From: Parvularcula sp964219355
GTDB lineage: Bacteria; Pseudomonadota; Alphaproteobacteria; Caulobacterales; Parvularculaceae
Reading direction: 5' to 3'
NCBI GenBank assembly: GCA_964219355.1
Contig: CAXPOZ010000005.1
Coordinates: forward strand, 62,001-126,000
DNA: 64,000 bases
Both the position numbers and the translations under genes were made by a program. Positions 1-9,247 of this stretch are shown in pieces. The notes below the pieces were generated by a model. It worked only from the letters and a program-made list of their open reading frames with translations, had not been told where the DNA came from and ran no database searches. Within the stretch, counting starts at the first letter, position 1. Every line of letters begins with the position of its first letter.

Positions 1-647
1 CCAACACGGAAGACATTCGACTTCACTTTCAGCTTGTCGAGAGCTGATTTGAAGAAGGTACCGTATGAACCGTAACCGATGATCTCGAGACCACCGAAAT
101 CGTTGAGCAGGATCGTGTCCGCCTCGGAAGCGATCAGATATTGCTCCTGGCTATAGTAATCACCGATGGCGATCACCCGCTTGCCTGTGGCCCGGAACTT
201 TTCGACTTCCGCCGCCACATAATGGGCTTTCGACGCATAGATGGACGGAACATAGAGCCCCTGAAGGTCGAGAACGAGGACATCGATCCGGTCATCCTCG
301 GCGGCGCTGCGCAGAACGCGTACCAGCTCGTGGACGGAAATCTGGTTTTCGGAGCGGGCACCGAAGGCCGCAGCCAGCGCATCGCCCAGCGTATCTTCGG
401 GCGGCGCGGTCTCAACCAGCACGCCGCGCGGATTAAGCAGCAGCGCGCCATTATCCGGCACTTCAAGCGACGGACCTTCACCGGACGCACCGGAAAGAGT
501 TTTGGAAGCATTGGAGGTGATGCTGATCAGCGTGACCAGAATCAGCAGAAACAGGAGCGACTGCGCCAAAAGCGACAGGCCGATTACCGCCTTGAAGAGG
601 CCTTTAAGGAAACCCCAGACCGTCAATCGATTACGCTCGCCATCCAT
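1..647 (-). CDS. sppA: Signal peptide peptidase SppA, 67K-type (N-terminal part, cut by window edge)
   Basis: Reading leftward from the ATG at 645-647 gives about 215 residues that leave the window. The protein starts with a short basic stretch and one hydrophobic segment (about residues 10-40), as in membrane-anchored S49 proteases. Then come blocks typical of the N-terminal half of 67K-type SppA: a region like VHELVRVLRSAAEDDRIDVL, a LDLQGL motif, and AIGDYYSQEQYLIASEAD, which includes the usual surroundings of the catalytic lysine. SppA cleaves leftover signal peptides in the inner membrane. The catalytic serine of the C-terminal half lies outside the window. An ATG 4 bases downstream runs into a stop and is not the start. 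The gene diverges from the MoxR operon. Confidence 0.85.
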   Translation of the reverse strand, partial: MDGERNRLTVWGFLKGLFKAVIGLSLLAQSLLFLLILVTLISITSNASKTLSGASGEGPSLEVPDNGALLLNPRGVLVETAPPEDTLGDALAAAFGARSENQISVHELVRVLRSAAEDDRIDVLVLDLQGLYVPSIYASKAHYVAAEVEKFRATGKRVIAIGDYYSQEQYLIASEADTILLNDFGGLEIIGYGSYGTFFKSALDKLKVKSNVFRV

Positions 648-810
648 TACACTTGCCCTCCCAGACAGAACCTTACCGGCATACCATACAATCTTTATCG
701 GTAAACACTAAAATGAGACTTTCCCGGCTTGCTGAAAGTCCATTTGTCCCCGCCTCCGCCATCGCCTACGGCTGTGGTCAAATATAGGAATTCCAACAGA
801 AAGCCCGCCT

Positions 811-1812
811 GTGTCCGACAAGATCACCCCCTTGAGCTCACTTAGCCCTCAGGAACAAATAGCGGCATTCGAAAAACATGCCAGCACGCTGCAGCGCATC
901 AGGGACGAGCTGAACAGGCTCATATTCGGCCAGGAATTGGTCATAAATGAGGTGCTCGCGGCGATACTTGCGGGCGGGCACAGTCTGCTGGTGGGCGCAC
1001 CGGGCCTTGCCAAGACAAGGCTCGTTTCGGCCATGGGTACGGTTCTGGGGCTCGAACACCGGCGGGTCCAGTTCACCCCCGACCTGATGCCGACCGATAT
1101 CCTCGGCACCGAGATTCTCGAAGAGGATGCGAACGGCAAACGCGCCTTCCGATTCGTGAAGGGGCCCGTTTTCACGCAGCTCCTGATGGCCGACGAGATC
1201 AACCGCGCAAGCCCACGGACGCAAAGTGCCCTGCTAGAAGCCATGCAGGAGCGGCAGGTGACCATTGCCGGGGAGGAGCGCGCTTTGCCGCACCCCTTCC
1301 TCGTCCTCGCGACCCAGAACCCGATCGAGCAGGAAGGCACCTATCCCCTGCCTGAAGCCCAGCTCGACCGCTTCATCCTGCAGACCGAGATCGGCTATCC
1401 CGACGAGGCTGCCGAGCGCCGGATGCTGGCTGCGACCACTGGGGCCGAGGACCTGACCCCGCAAAATGTCTGTACCCCTGCCGACCTTGAAGAAGCGCAG
1501 CAATTGATCCGCATGATGCCGATTGGTGACGGGCTGATCGGCGAGATCCTCTCGCTCGTAAATGCACTGCGGCCGGGCGGCGCCAAGGAAGACCTCCTCC
1601 TTTGGGGACCGGGGCCAAGGGCCAGTCAGGCGCTCAGCCTGACCGTCAGGGCGCGCGCGCTTCTTGATGGGCGGACCGCGCCGAGCCGGGAAGACCTGAT
1701 CGCGCTGGCTCCCGCCGCCTTGCGCCACCGGATCGCCCTGACCTTCCCGGCACGCGCCGAGGGCCACACGGTCGATGATGTCATTCGTGAGCTGACTGCC
1801 CGGATTGGATAA
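811..1812 (+). CDS. MoxR family AAA+ ATPase
   Basis: The 333-residue protein has the MoxR layout: Walker A GAPGLAKTR (about 62-70), Walker B LLMADE (124-129) followed by INRASPRTQSALLEAMQE, sensor 1 ATQNPIEQEGTYPLP, and the AAA lid-2 domain at the C-terminus. MoxR ATPases act as chaperones in the assembly or activation of partner complexes, usually with VWA or DUF58 proteins. It starts with GTG at 811. It is the first gene of a four-gene operon with DUF58, DUF4159 and a large membrane protein. That is the usual alphaproteobacterial arrangement and points to an envelope-stress or cell-surface role. The actual client is unknown. Confidence 0.95.
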   Translation: MSDKITPLSSLSPQEQIAAFEKHASTLQRIRDELNRLIFGQELVINEVLAAILAGGHSLLVGAPGLAKTRLVSAMGTVLGLEHRRVQFTPDLMPTDILGTEILEEDANGKRAFRFVKGPVFTQLLMADEINRASPRTQSALLEAMQERQVTIAGEERALPHPFLVLATQNPIEQEGTYPLPEAQLDRFILQTEIGYPDEAAERRMLAATTGAEDLTPQNVCTPADLEEAQQLIRMMPIGDGLIGEILSLVNALRPGGAKEDLLLWGPGPRASQALSLTVRARALLDGRTAPSREDLIALAPAALRHRIALTFPARAEGHTVDDVIRELTARIG

Positions 1813-1821
1813 TCCTGACCG

Positions 1822-2697
1822 ATGACCAATGCCCTGACGCTTGAACGGCACGCATCAGAGGCGGCGCAGAACCTGCCCGCCCTTCTTGCCAATGCCGAAA
1901 CGCTCGCCGCGACGCTGACCGCTGGCGCCCATGGGCGCAGGCGGCCGGGGCCCGGTGAGACTTTCTGGCAGTACAGGGACTATACCCAGAACGACCCGGC
2001 CTCGGCGATTGACTGGCGGCAATCGGCCCGTGTGCCGAACCGCTATTTTGTCCGCGAGACCGAATGGGAGACCGCTGCCACGGTGCGTCTGTGGTGCAGT
2101 CAGGCCGAGAGCATGGAATATGGTTCGCGCAGCGTCACCAAGCTGTGGCGGGCGGAAATCCTGACCACTGCGCTTGCGCTCCTCCTGACCAAGGCTGGGG
2201 AGAAGATCGGCGTCCTGCCGCCCGAAGGCCCCGGACAGGGCGGCCAGAGGGCTGTCATGACGCTGGCGGAATATCTTGTCTCCCCGCATCGCGAGAGCGA
2301 AGATCCCCTGCCGCCGCTCTGCCCGCCGGGCACGACGCAGGCCGTCTATATCTCGGACTTTCATGCGCCAACGGAGGATCTCGTCAAGCGTCTCAAGGAG
2401 ATCGCCGCAACCGGCGTGCCGACACATCTTATCGCCATCTCCGATATCGCCGAGGAGACTTTCCCCTTTACCGGCCGCGTTCTATTCGAGCCGCCGCGCG
2501 AGCATCATCACGCAAGGCTGTTCGGGGACGCCAAAGCAATAGCGGACGCCTTTTTCAAGGCACGTCGCGCGCATTTCGGTGTTGTCGAGGATACCTGCCG
2601 GCGTTTTGGCTTCACCTTTATCCGTCACCGGACGGATGGACCGGCAACCCCTGCACTGGCACTTATCCATAACGCTGTCGCAGGGCAGGTCCGCTGA
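1822..2697 (+). CDS. DUF58 domain-containing protein
   Basis: The 291-residue protein begins 9 bases after the MoxR stop. It carries the DUF58 signature: GRRRPGPGETFWQYRDY (about residues 38-54), then DPASAIDWRQSARVPNRYFVRE, a motif that marks the VWA-like DUF58 domain. No membrane segment is evident, so it is probably cytosolic or peripheral. DUF58 proteins are nearly always encoded next to MoxR ATPases and are thought to be their substrates or adaptors. The stop overlaps the start of the next gene by one base at 2697, which implies translational coupling. Confidence 0.92.
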   Translation: MTNALTLERHASEAAQNLPALLANAETLAATLTAGAHGRRRPGPGETFWQYRDYTQNDPASAIDWRQSARVPNRYFVRETEWETAATVRLWCSQAESMEYGSRSVTKLWRAEILTTALALLLTKAGEKIGVLPPEGPGQGGQRAVMTLAEYLVSPHRESEDPLPPLCPPGTTQAVYISDFHAPTEDLVKRLKEIAATGVPTHLIAISDIAEETFPFTGRVLFEPPREHHHARLFGDAKAIADAFFKARRAHFGVVEDTCRRFGFTFIRHRTDGPATPALALIHNAVAGQVR

Positions 2698-5414
2698 TGG
2701 CAGGGCTCAGCTTCTCCGCGCCCCTGCTGCTTGGCGCCCTCATCACCCTGCCCTTCATCTGGTGGCTCTTACGCGCCATGCCGCCTGCCCCGATCCGTAC
2801 ACGGTTCGGCGGGATGATGTTCCTTGAGGGACTTGAGAACCGCAAGGAAACCCCATCCAAGACGCCATGGTGGCTGCTCCTGATCCGACTTGCTGCTATT
2901 GCGCTGCTCATTCTCGGCCTTGCCGGTCCCGTGCATGGCGCAAGAAAGGATCTTGATGGCGATGGCCCGCTTCTCCTGATCGTCGATAATAGCTGGCCTG
3001 CCGCGCCGCGATGGCGGGAGCGGCAGGATGTCCTACGCGCGCTAGCCGCCAGCCCCGGCGCATCGGGCCGGGTTGTCCGCATCCTGACGACAGCGGGGGA
3101 GCCAGCATTGAGCGATCCCATGACATTGCGTCAGGCAGCGGAAGAATTCTCCGGCATGACGCCCGAAGCAGCCCTACCCGACCGTGACCTGTTGCTCGAT
3201 CTCATCGAAGAAGAAGCCGTCGTGCTCAATGATGTGGCCTGGGTCACCGATGGCGTGATCGGACGCCGCGGCGCCGACCGAGAATTCCTACGGCGGCTTG
3301 ATGAAACGGGCAGCCTCACCGTTATACGCCCTGCCGGGCAGGTGACGATGGCGATCCGCTCTCTTCATTCCCTGCCCGATGGATTACGTGTCGAAGTCGA
3401 GCGTATTGGCAGCAATGTTGATGGCGGCACGGTCCTCGCCTCATCCGCCGATGGCCGCCCGCTTGGCGAAGCGCCATTCACTTTCGAGAACGAAGAAGAT
3501 GTCGCCGAGGTTCGGCTGACACTGCCGCTCACTTTGCGCAATGAAGTCGGCAAGCTGACGATTATCGGCCTGCGCAGTGCGGGCGCCACATGGCTGGTTG
3601 ATCCGCGGGCCCGGCGGGTACGCGCCGGCGTCGTCTCGGACGGCTCAAGCGGACTTCTTGAAGGCGGTTTTTATATCGAGCAGGCGCTGGCCGACACCGC
3701 CGTCATCAACAGAGGGGCACTCGGTGACCTGATCACCGAAGACACAAGCCTGATCATCCTTGATGATATCGGCGTCATCCGTGGACCTGTCGAAGACGCG
3801 CTGCTCGTCTGGGTCCGGGCGGGCGGCACGCTGGTCCGCTTTGCCGGGCCGAATACATCGAATGCGGAGGAAGCGACCGGCCCCTTGCGCTCACAAAGCT
3901 TCCCCGTGGCCCTTCGCGGCGGTGCACGCGCCTTTGGCGGCGCCTTGAGCTGGACCGAGCCGCAAACCGTTGCCGCCTTTCCCGAGGACAGCCCCTTTGC
4001 CGATATGAGCCTGCGCGAGCCGGTCAGTATCCGGCGTCAGGTTCTGACACGAGCCAGCACCGAGCCCGGCTACGAAGTCTGGGCAGCTCTTGAGGACGGC
4101 ACGCCGCTGATCACCGCCCGCCCCGAAGGTGACGGACGGTTGATCCTGTTTCACGTGACCTCAACCCCGACATGGTCGGACCTGCCGGTCTCTGGCGTCT
4201 TTCCGTCGCTCCTTGGACGGATCGCCCAGACCGCAGCCGATGTCCCCTCCATCGCCCCGACCGATGCCCTCGCCCCATGGCGCTTGCTCGACGGGTTCGG
4301 GGGCTTGCGGGATCCCGGCAGCCGGGCGGTTCCGGCGAGTCCCGAAGAAATGCTCGAAGGGCTTGCTGCACCGGGGCTTTACGGGACGGCCAATTCAGCC
4401 TTTGCGGTCAATACCTATGGCGAGAATGCCCCGACGCTTGACCCCCTGGGCATCAGCCTGATGCCCGGCCATGCCGCGATCCGCGGGCTCGATACCGGCG
4501 CGGTCCGAGAGTTCGGCCCGATGCTCATTACACTCGCGATGATCCTGATGGCGCTTGATGCGATCAGCCTTTTCTTCCGTAATCGGATGGTCAAGGCCGT
4601 GACCGCTGCGGCGCTCATCTTTGCTGTCGCCATACCGATGGCGCCGTCCGCGAAAGCCCAGACCGCTGATTTGCGCCCGGAAATCGATACCCAGTCGCTG
4701 GCCGCGGCCCTGTCGGTGCGCTTTGCCTATGTCGAAACAGGCGACGCCGATATTGACCGCGTGGTGCGCTCTGGCCTGACCGGGCTCACCCGCGAGGCCA
4801 CAAGGCGCTCCGCCCTTGAACCTGCTCCCCCTGTCGGAGTCGATATCGAGCGCGAAGACCTGTCCGTCTACCCGCTTCTTTATTGGGTCATCCGCGAGAA
4901 CACGCCGCCGCCCTCGGACGGCGCCCTCTCCCAACTTGAGACCTTCATGGCCGAAGGCGGGCTTCTGATCATCGACACGATGGATGGCGAGCGCCAGACT
5001 GATGCGACGCTGACCCCGCAAGGCGAGCGCCTGCGCCGCATTCTCCTGCGGATGAACATCCCGCCGCTAGAGCCCCTGCCGGCGGATCACATCCTCAAGA
5101 AATCCTTCTACCGGCTTGATGACCTGCACGGACGAAATAGCGGTGGGCCGGTCTGGGTCGAGGCGTCTTCCGCCTTGCGCGACAGTACCGATGGCGTTCC
5201 CTCCCTGATCATTGGCGGGCGTGAATGGGCCGCCGCATGGGCGACTGATGAGCTCGGCCGTCCGCTGCGCTCGGCGGGTCAGGGCGGAGAGCTGCGCCGC
5301 GAATATGCCTATCGCACCGGCATCAACATGGCGATGGTCGCGCTGACCGGGAATTACAAGGAAGATCAGGTCCATGTGCAGGATCTTCTCGACAGTCTGG
5401 GAGAAGCGCCATGA
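2697..5414 (+). CDS. BatA-like N-terminal / DUF4159 membrane protein
   Basis: The 905-residue protein opens with the BatA (aerotolerance) membrane module: a hydrophobic helix near 5-25, then a positively charged stretch and a second helix near 60-82 (LLLIRLAAIALLILGLAGPV). A long extracytoplasmic region with VWA-like and glutamine-amidotransferase-like folds follows. Two more membrane helices lie near 600-655. The C-terminal 220 residues match DUF4159 (FAYVETGDADIDRVVRSGL; GGLLIIDTMDGE; REYAYRTGINMAMVALTGNYK). It is third in the moxR operon and overlaps the next gene by 4 bp. It is probably the membrane scaffold that the MoxR/DUF58 pair acts on, although its function is not established. Confidence 0.9.
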   Translation: MAGLSFSAPLLLGALITLPFIWWLLRAMPPAPIRTRFGGMMFLEGLENRKETPSKTPWWLLLIRLAAIALLILGLAGPVHGARKDLDGDGPLLLIVDNSWPAAPRWRERQDVLRALAASPGASGRVVRILTTAGEPALSDPMTLRQAAEEFSGMTPEAALPDRDLLLDLIEEEAVVLNDVAWVTDGVIGRRGADREFLRRLDETGSLTVIRPAGQVTMAIRSLHSLPDGLRVEVERIGSNVDGGTVLASSADGRPLGEAPFTFENEEDVAEVRLTLPLTLRNEVGKLTIIGLRSAGATWLVDPRARRVRAGVVSDGSSGLLEGGFYIEQALADTAVINRGALGDLITEDTSLIILDDIGVIRGPVEDALLVWVRAGGTLVRFAGPNTSNAEEATGPLRSQSFPVALRGGARAFGGALSWTEPQTVAAFPEDSPFADMSLREPVSIRRQVLTRASTEPGYEVWAALEDGTPLITARPEGDGRLILFHVTSTPTWSDLPVSGVFPSLLGRIAQTAADVPSIAPTDALAPWRLLDGFGGLRDPGSRAVPASPEEMLEGLAAPGLYGTANSAFAVNTYGENAPTLDPLGISLMPGHAAIRGLDTGAVREFGPMLITLAMILMALDAISLFFRNRMVKAVTAAALIFAVAIPMAPSAKAQTADLRPEIDTQSLAAALSVRFAYVETGDADIDRVVRSGLTGLTREATRRSALEPAPPVGVDIEREDLSVYPLLYWVIRENTPPPSDGALSQLETFMAEGGLLIIDTMDGERQTDATLTPQGERLRRILLRMNIPPLEPLPADHILKKSFYRLDDLHGRNSGGPVWVEASSALRDSTDGVPSLIIGGREWAAAWATDELGRPLRSAGQGGELRREYAYRTGINMAMVALTGNYKEDQVHVQDLLDSLGEAP

Positions 5415-7480
5415 CCGGATTGTCGCTCTCGCCGCTCCTGCCAATCCCGTTCATCCTGATCCTGACGGTTCTGGGGCTGGCTGCCGCCGCTTTCCGCATC
5501 CGCATCTCGCGAGCCGGCTTCGTCTTCCGCACGCTCGCGGTCCTTGCAGGCGCTGCCTTCCTCCTCTCGCCGCAATGGCGGCATACGGAGGGCGAGGACG
5601 TCCAGGACATCGCGGTCGTCCTTGAGGATCAGAGCCGCAGTCTTGAATTTGGCGGCCGCGATGAGATCGCGCAAAATGCTGCCGACCGGCTGGCCGAGAC
5701 ACTGACCGATCAGGGTCTCGATGTCCGGCGCATCGGCTTCGGCTCGCGGACGGAGACGAACCTTGCCAATGCGCTGACCGAAGGGCTTGCCGATATCCCG
5801 CGGCGGCGGCTTTCCGCCATCACGGTCATCTCGGACGGTCAGGTGCAGGGCGATCTTGAGATCGCTGCTTCCCGGCTGGATGTGCCCGTTCACTCGCTCG
5901 TCACCGGTAATCCGGGCGCCGAGCGCGACCGCCGCGTTGATATCGTCAGTGCCCCGCGCTTCGGCGTCGTCGGCGAAACGGTCGAGCTTGTCTTCCGCAT
6001 CGTCTCCCCCGGCGAAACCGGCACGCTGACCGCGACCCTGTCGGTAGATGGCGAGCCCTATACGACCGCCGATCTGGCGATCGATGAGGATGTCACCCTG
6101 ACCGTGCCGCTCCACCGCCCAGGCGACCGGCTGATAGAGCTGGCGCTGGAGCCCTTGCCCGGTGAGCTGACGCCGCTGAATAACCGTGCCGTCACTGCCC
6201 TGACGGCTGTGCGCGACAGGCTCCGTGTGCTGCTCGTCTCGGGCGAACCTCATGCCGGGGAAAGGGTCTGGCGGAACATCCTCAAAAGCGATCCCGCAGT
6301 TGATCTCGTCCACTTCACGATCCTGAAACCGGCCGAGAAAGTGCCAGTGGCGCGTGAGGAAGACCTCAACCTCATCCAGTTTCCGCATGTCGAGCTGTTC
6401 CTTGAAAAGTTGCCCGATTTCGATGTCCTGATCTTTGACCGCTATACCTATCGCGGTGTGTTGCAGGCCTTCGAGTTCGAACAGATTGCCCGCTATGTCG
6501 AACGCGGCGGCGCGGTGCTGATCGCCGCAGGTCCTGAATTCGCTGAACGCGGCTCGCTCGCCAATCGTCCGAACCTTGACTATATCCTGCCCGCAACCCC
6601 ATCTGGTGTTGCCCAGGAGAATGCCTTCCTGCCAACCCAGAGTGAGACGGGCCTCCGCCATCCCGTCACCCGCACGCTTGGCTCATCACGCGACTGGGGA
6701 CGCTGGCTGCGGCTCCTGCCCGCGCAGGTCCGGCGCGGCGAGGTCCTGATGACCGGCACGAATGACCAGCCGCTGCTGGTCGTCGACCGGGTCGGCGATG
6801 GCCGCATCGCCATGCTGCTCTCCGATCATATCTGGCTCTGGGCCCGCGATTTTGACGGTGGCGGTCCGCACAGAGAGCTATTGCGCCGCCTCGTTCACTG
6901 GCTGATGCAGGAGCCTGAACTCGAAGAAGAGGCCCTGACCGGTCACATTACCCCCGAAGGCGTGCTTGAAATCACGCGCCAGAGCCTTGGTGATGAAGTG
7001 CCTGCTGTTACCATCATCACACCTGAGGGCGATGAAGAAACGGTGACCCTCAGCCCCTCCTCGCCCGGTGAATTCACCGCCACCGCCGATGCCTCCCTGC
7101 CCGGCCTTTACCGGCTGGAGACGCTCGATCCTGACGGCGATGTCCTCTTTGCGCTTGCCTCAAGCGGCGAAGAACATATCGCCGAAATCGATGCCGTCAC
7201 GACGACCACGGACCTTCTTGCGCCGTTCTCGGAAGTGACAGGCGGCAGCATGACAACCATCACGTCGGTGAGCAGCACCCTGCCCACTATCCGCCGCGTC
7301 GCGCCGGGGCGGGAGACCAGCGGCACGCGCTGGATGGGCTTTCCACGCCGCAACACGAAGCAGATCGAAGCGGTCCGTATCCGCCCCATCCTCACCCCAT
7401 GGATCGGCTTTGGCCTGATCGGCGGGCTACTCCTTCTGGCATGGTTACTGGAAGGGCAACCATGGCGCCGTAATCATTAA
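5411..7480 (+). CDS. Large membrane protein of the MoxR operon (glutamine amidotransferase-like domain)
   Basis: The 689-residue protein has two N-terminal membrane helices (about 8-25 and 40-55) and one near the C-terminus (about 660-680, WIGFGLIGGLLLLAWLLEG). Between them lies a long periplasmic region with a VWA-like stretch (AVVLEDQSRS, ISDGQVQGDLEIAASRLDVP) and a Rossmann-like part (VLIFDRYTYRGVL; GGAVLIAAGPEFAERGS) as in class I glutamine amidotransferase-like proteins. No catalytic cysteine is visible, so the domain is likely structural. It overlaps the DUF4159 gene by ATGA and is the last gene of the operon. Its family is routinely found beside MoxR-DUF58-DUF4159 in alphaproteobacteria. 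Confidence 0.85.
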   Translation: MTGLSLSPLLPIPFILILTVLGLAAAAFRIRISRAGFVFRTLAVLAGAAFLLSPQWRHTEGEDVQDIAVVLEDQSRSLEFGGRDEIAQNAADRLAETLTDQGLDVRRIGFGSRTETNLANALTEGLADIPRRRLSAITVISDGQVQGDLEIAASRLDVPVHSLVTGNPGAERDRRVDIVSAPRFGVVGETVELVFRIVSPGETGTLTATLSVDGEPYTTADLAIDEDVTLTVPLHRPGDRLIELALEPLPGELTPLNNRAVTALTAVRDRLRVLLVSGEPHAGERVWRNILKSDPAVDLVHFTILKPAEKVPVAREEDLNLIQFPHVELFLEKLPDFDVLIFDRYTYRGVLQAFEFEQIARYVERGGAVLIAAGPEFAERGSLANRPNLDYILPATPSGVAQENAFLPTQSETGLRHPVTRTLGSSRDWGRWLRLLPAQVRRGEVLMTGTNDQPLLVVDRVGDGRIAMLLSDHIWLWARDFDGGGPHRELLRRLVHWLMQEPELEEEALTGHITPEGVLEITRQSLGDEVPAVTIITPEGDEETVTLSPSSPGEFTATADASLPGLYRLETLDPDGDVLFALASSGEEHIAEIDAVTTTTDLLAPFSEVTGGSMTTITSVSSTLPTIRRVAPGRETSGTRWMGFPRRNTKQIEAVRIRPILTPWIGFGLIGGLLLLAWLLEGQPWRRNH

Positions 7481-7552
7481 GCCTCACGCAAGGCGCGCAC
7501 GCTACGGTTTCCTTCTGGGTGGGTTTTCTGACACTTGAGAAGTGGAAACAGG

Positions 7553-8170
7553 ATGATGCTGCGCGTGGGGCGGCAACGGAAAACCAGTGCCGGTTTTGGA
7601 CATCAGCCGATTGATGCCCTCTCCCGTCTGGAGAAAATCAACAGCGCAACGTCGTCTGCGCGCGGGAACAGCCGTGCGCCGCAGATGGATGGCATCGCCG
7701 AAGCTCTGGGCATGCTTGATGACGCTGTCACGGTGCTCGAGCATGTGAGGACTGATTTGCGTCTCCTTGCCGAGCCGGTGATCGCGGCCTCCGCCGAGCC
7801 CGATTCGGTGACCCGGGCGTTGTTTGCCGATGAGTATGATGAACGCCGCGACGCGCTCGCTCGCCATGTCGTCGGCCCGCAGGACGCTGCCGCTGTGCTC
7901 TTGAGCCAGGACGGGCAGGAATATGGCGTGCCCGTCGATGATGCGCTGACCTACCGGATCGGCCGTTTCCCGATGGCGCTCAGCCCCGAAGGGCTTGGCC
8001 TGCCCGCCCCTGCCGGCGGCTTCTCGGAAATGTCCGAGGTCATTTCGGTCCTCAAGGCCATCGAAGGCGCGCTCGACAAAATCGATCGGGTGTTCACGCG
8101 ATATAGTCAAGACAAGACCTTTCTTGAGCGCAAACTCGCTTTTCTGAAGGACTCTGTGGTATCCTCGTAA
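7553..8170 (+). CDS. Hypothetical helical protein, possibly flagellin-like
   Basis: No firm family assignment can be made. The product is about 205 residues, starting at the ATG at 7553 behind a weak AGG. An upstream in-frame TTG lies at 7535. Both ends are long amphipathic helices: about 20-105, including GIAEALGMLDDAVTVLEHVR, and about 165-203, including VISVLKAIEGALDKIDRVF. A loop separates them. This helix-loop-helix plan, the repeated hydrophobic heptads and the C-terminal ALDKIDRVF...LERKLAFL resemble the D0/D1 ends of flagellin or hook-associated proteins. That resemblance is judged by eye and is weak. No flagellar gene is nearby. The gene stands between the MoxR operon and xerC. Confidence 0.6.
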   Translation: MMLRVGRQRKTSAGFGHQPIDALSRLEKINSATSSARGNSRAPQMDGIAEALGMLDDAVTVLEHVRTDLRLLAEPVIAASAEPDSVTRALFADEYDERRDALARHVVGPQDAAAVLLSQDGQEYGVPVDDALTYRIGRFPMALSPEGLGLPAPAGGFSEMSEVISVLKAIEGALDKIDRVFTRYSQDKTFLERKLAFLKDSVVSS

Positions 8171-8276
8171 TCCAGACGAGGATGCCCCGATGCCCTGCCG
8201 CCGATTAGCTTCTTTCATTCCAGCCTTTCCCCGGCAGGGAGATGGACCGCGCTGCCAGATCGGGACTGCGTGAGCC

Positions 8277-9230
8277 ATGCGGCCGACATCTGACCCCGCC
8301 CAGTATCGCCACCTCTCAAAAGCTTTCTTACGCTATATTGCCGCCGAGAAGCGCTATAGTCCGAACACGGTGCGTAATTACGGCCAGACCCTCGACCGGT
8401 TTGACAGCTTCGCCATGGCCCATCGCGGGCACGCGCCGACACTTGCCGATCTCGATGGATGGAAGACGGCCGACTTCCGCGCCTTTCTTGCCAGCCGCCG
8501 CCGCGACGGTGTCGGCGCCCAGACGATCAAACTCGATCTTTCGGCGCTGCGCAGCTTTTTCAAATTCCTCTCTCGCGAGACCGGACTGAAGACGGCGGCC
8601 CTTGCGGCCCTGCGCAGCCCCAAGGCGCCGAAGAAACTGCCGCGCCCGATCCCGATGCAGGCGGCTACTGCGCTGAGCGGCGCTGCCGATCCCGAAGACG
8701 ATTGGCAGGCGCATCGCAATCACGCGCTTTTCGCGCTCCTTTACGGTGCGGGGCTGCGGATCAGCGAAGCCCTGTCGCTTGATTGGGGCGATCTGCCCAA
8801 ACCCGGCCAACCTTTGCGCATTCTCGGTAAGGGCGGGAAAACCCGTGAAGTGCCGCTCCTCGATATCGTCCGGGTACGGATCGGTACATACCGGGACGCC
8901 CTTGAAGATAGCACGAGCGATGCGGGCGGCGCATATCTTTCCGGCAACGCCCCACTCTTCCTTGGGGCGAGAGGGAAACGGCTGTCCCCGGCGGTTGCCC
9001 AACGCGCGCTTCGGCTTGAACGCGCGGCCCTCGGCCTAGATGACAGCGCAACACCCCACGCCCTGCGGCACGCCTTCGCCACGCATCTGCTCAGTGCCGG
9101 GGCGGACCTTCGCGCGATCCAGGAACTGCTCGGCCATTCCTCGCTCACCTCCACCCAGCGCTATACGGAGGTTGATGCCGGCCGGTTGCTCGCCGCGCAT
9201 TCCGCCGCTCACCCCCGCGCAAGGGGATAA
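8277..9230 (+). CDS. xerC: Tyrosine recombinase XerC
   Basis: The 317-residue protein has an N-terminal SAM-like core-binding domain (about 10-110) and a C-terminal tyrosine recombinase domain. All catalytic residues are present: R161 (GAGLRISEALSL), K185 (GKGGKTRE), H261 and R264 (HALRHAFATHLL), H287 (ELLGHSSL) and the nucleophile Y296 (QRYTEVD). XerC with XerD resolves chromosome dimers at dif during division. Length and motifs fit XerC better than an integron or phage integrase, and no phage genes or att-like repeats are nearby. The preceding 106 bases contain no other gene. It ends in a hairpin shared with the convergent transporter gene. Confidence 0.92.
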   Translation: MRPTSDPAQYRHLSKAFLRYIAAEKRYSPNTVRNYGQTLDRFDSFAMAHRGHAPTLADLDGWKTADFRAFLASRRRDGVGAQTIKLDLSALRSFFKFLSRETGLKTAALAALRSPKAPKKLPRPIPMQAATALSGAADPEDDWQAHRNHALFALLYGAGLRISEALSLDWGDLPKPGQPLRILGKGGKTREVPLLDIVRVRIGTYRDALEDSTSDAGGAYLSGNAPLFLGARGKRLSPAVAQRALRLERAALGLDDSATPHALRHAFATHLLSAGADLRAIQELLGHSSLTSTQRYTEVDAGRLLAAHSAAHPRARG

Positions 9231-9247
9231 GCCCGTCAGGCGGGCTC
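9231..9247 (+). terminator. Short terminator hairpin between xerC and the CDF transporter
   Basis: GCCCG (9231-9235), loop TCAGG, CGGGC (9241-9245), followed by TCTTCTT. The hairpin begins right after the xerC stop and contains the stop codon of the convergent transporter gene, so it could end both transcripts. The stem is only 5 bp, so strength is uncertain. Confidence 0.5.

Noticed and set aside
5366..6661. 431-codon minus-strand ORF within the MoxR operon
   Set aside because: Antisense shadow of the large membrane protein gene.
8277..9230. Integron or phage integrase instead of XerC
   Set aside because: No attC-like or att repeats, no cassette or phage genes; length and motifs fit chromosomal XerC.
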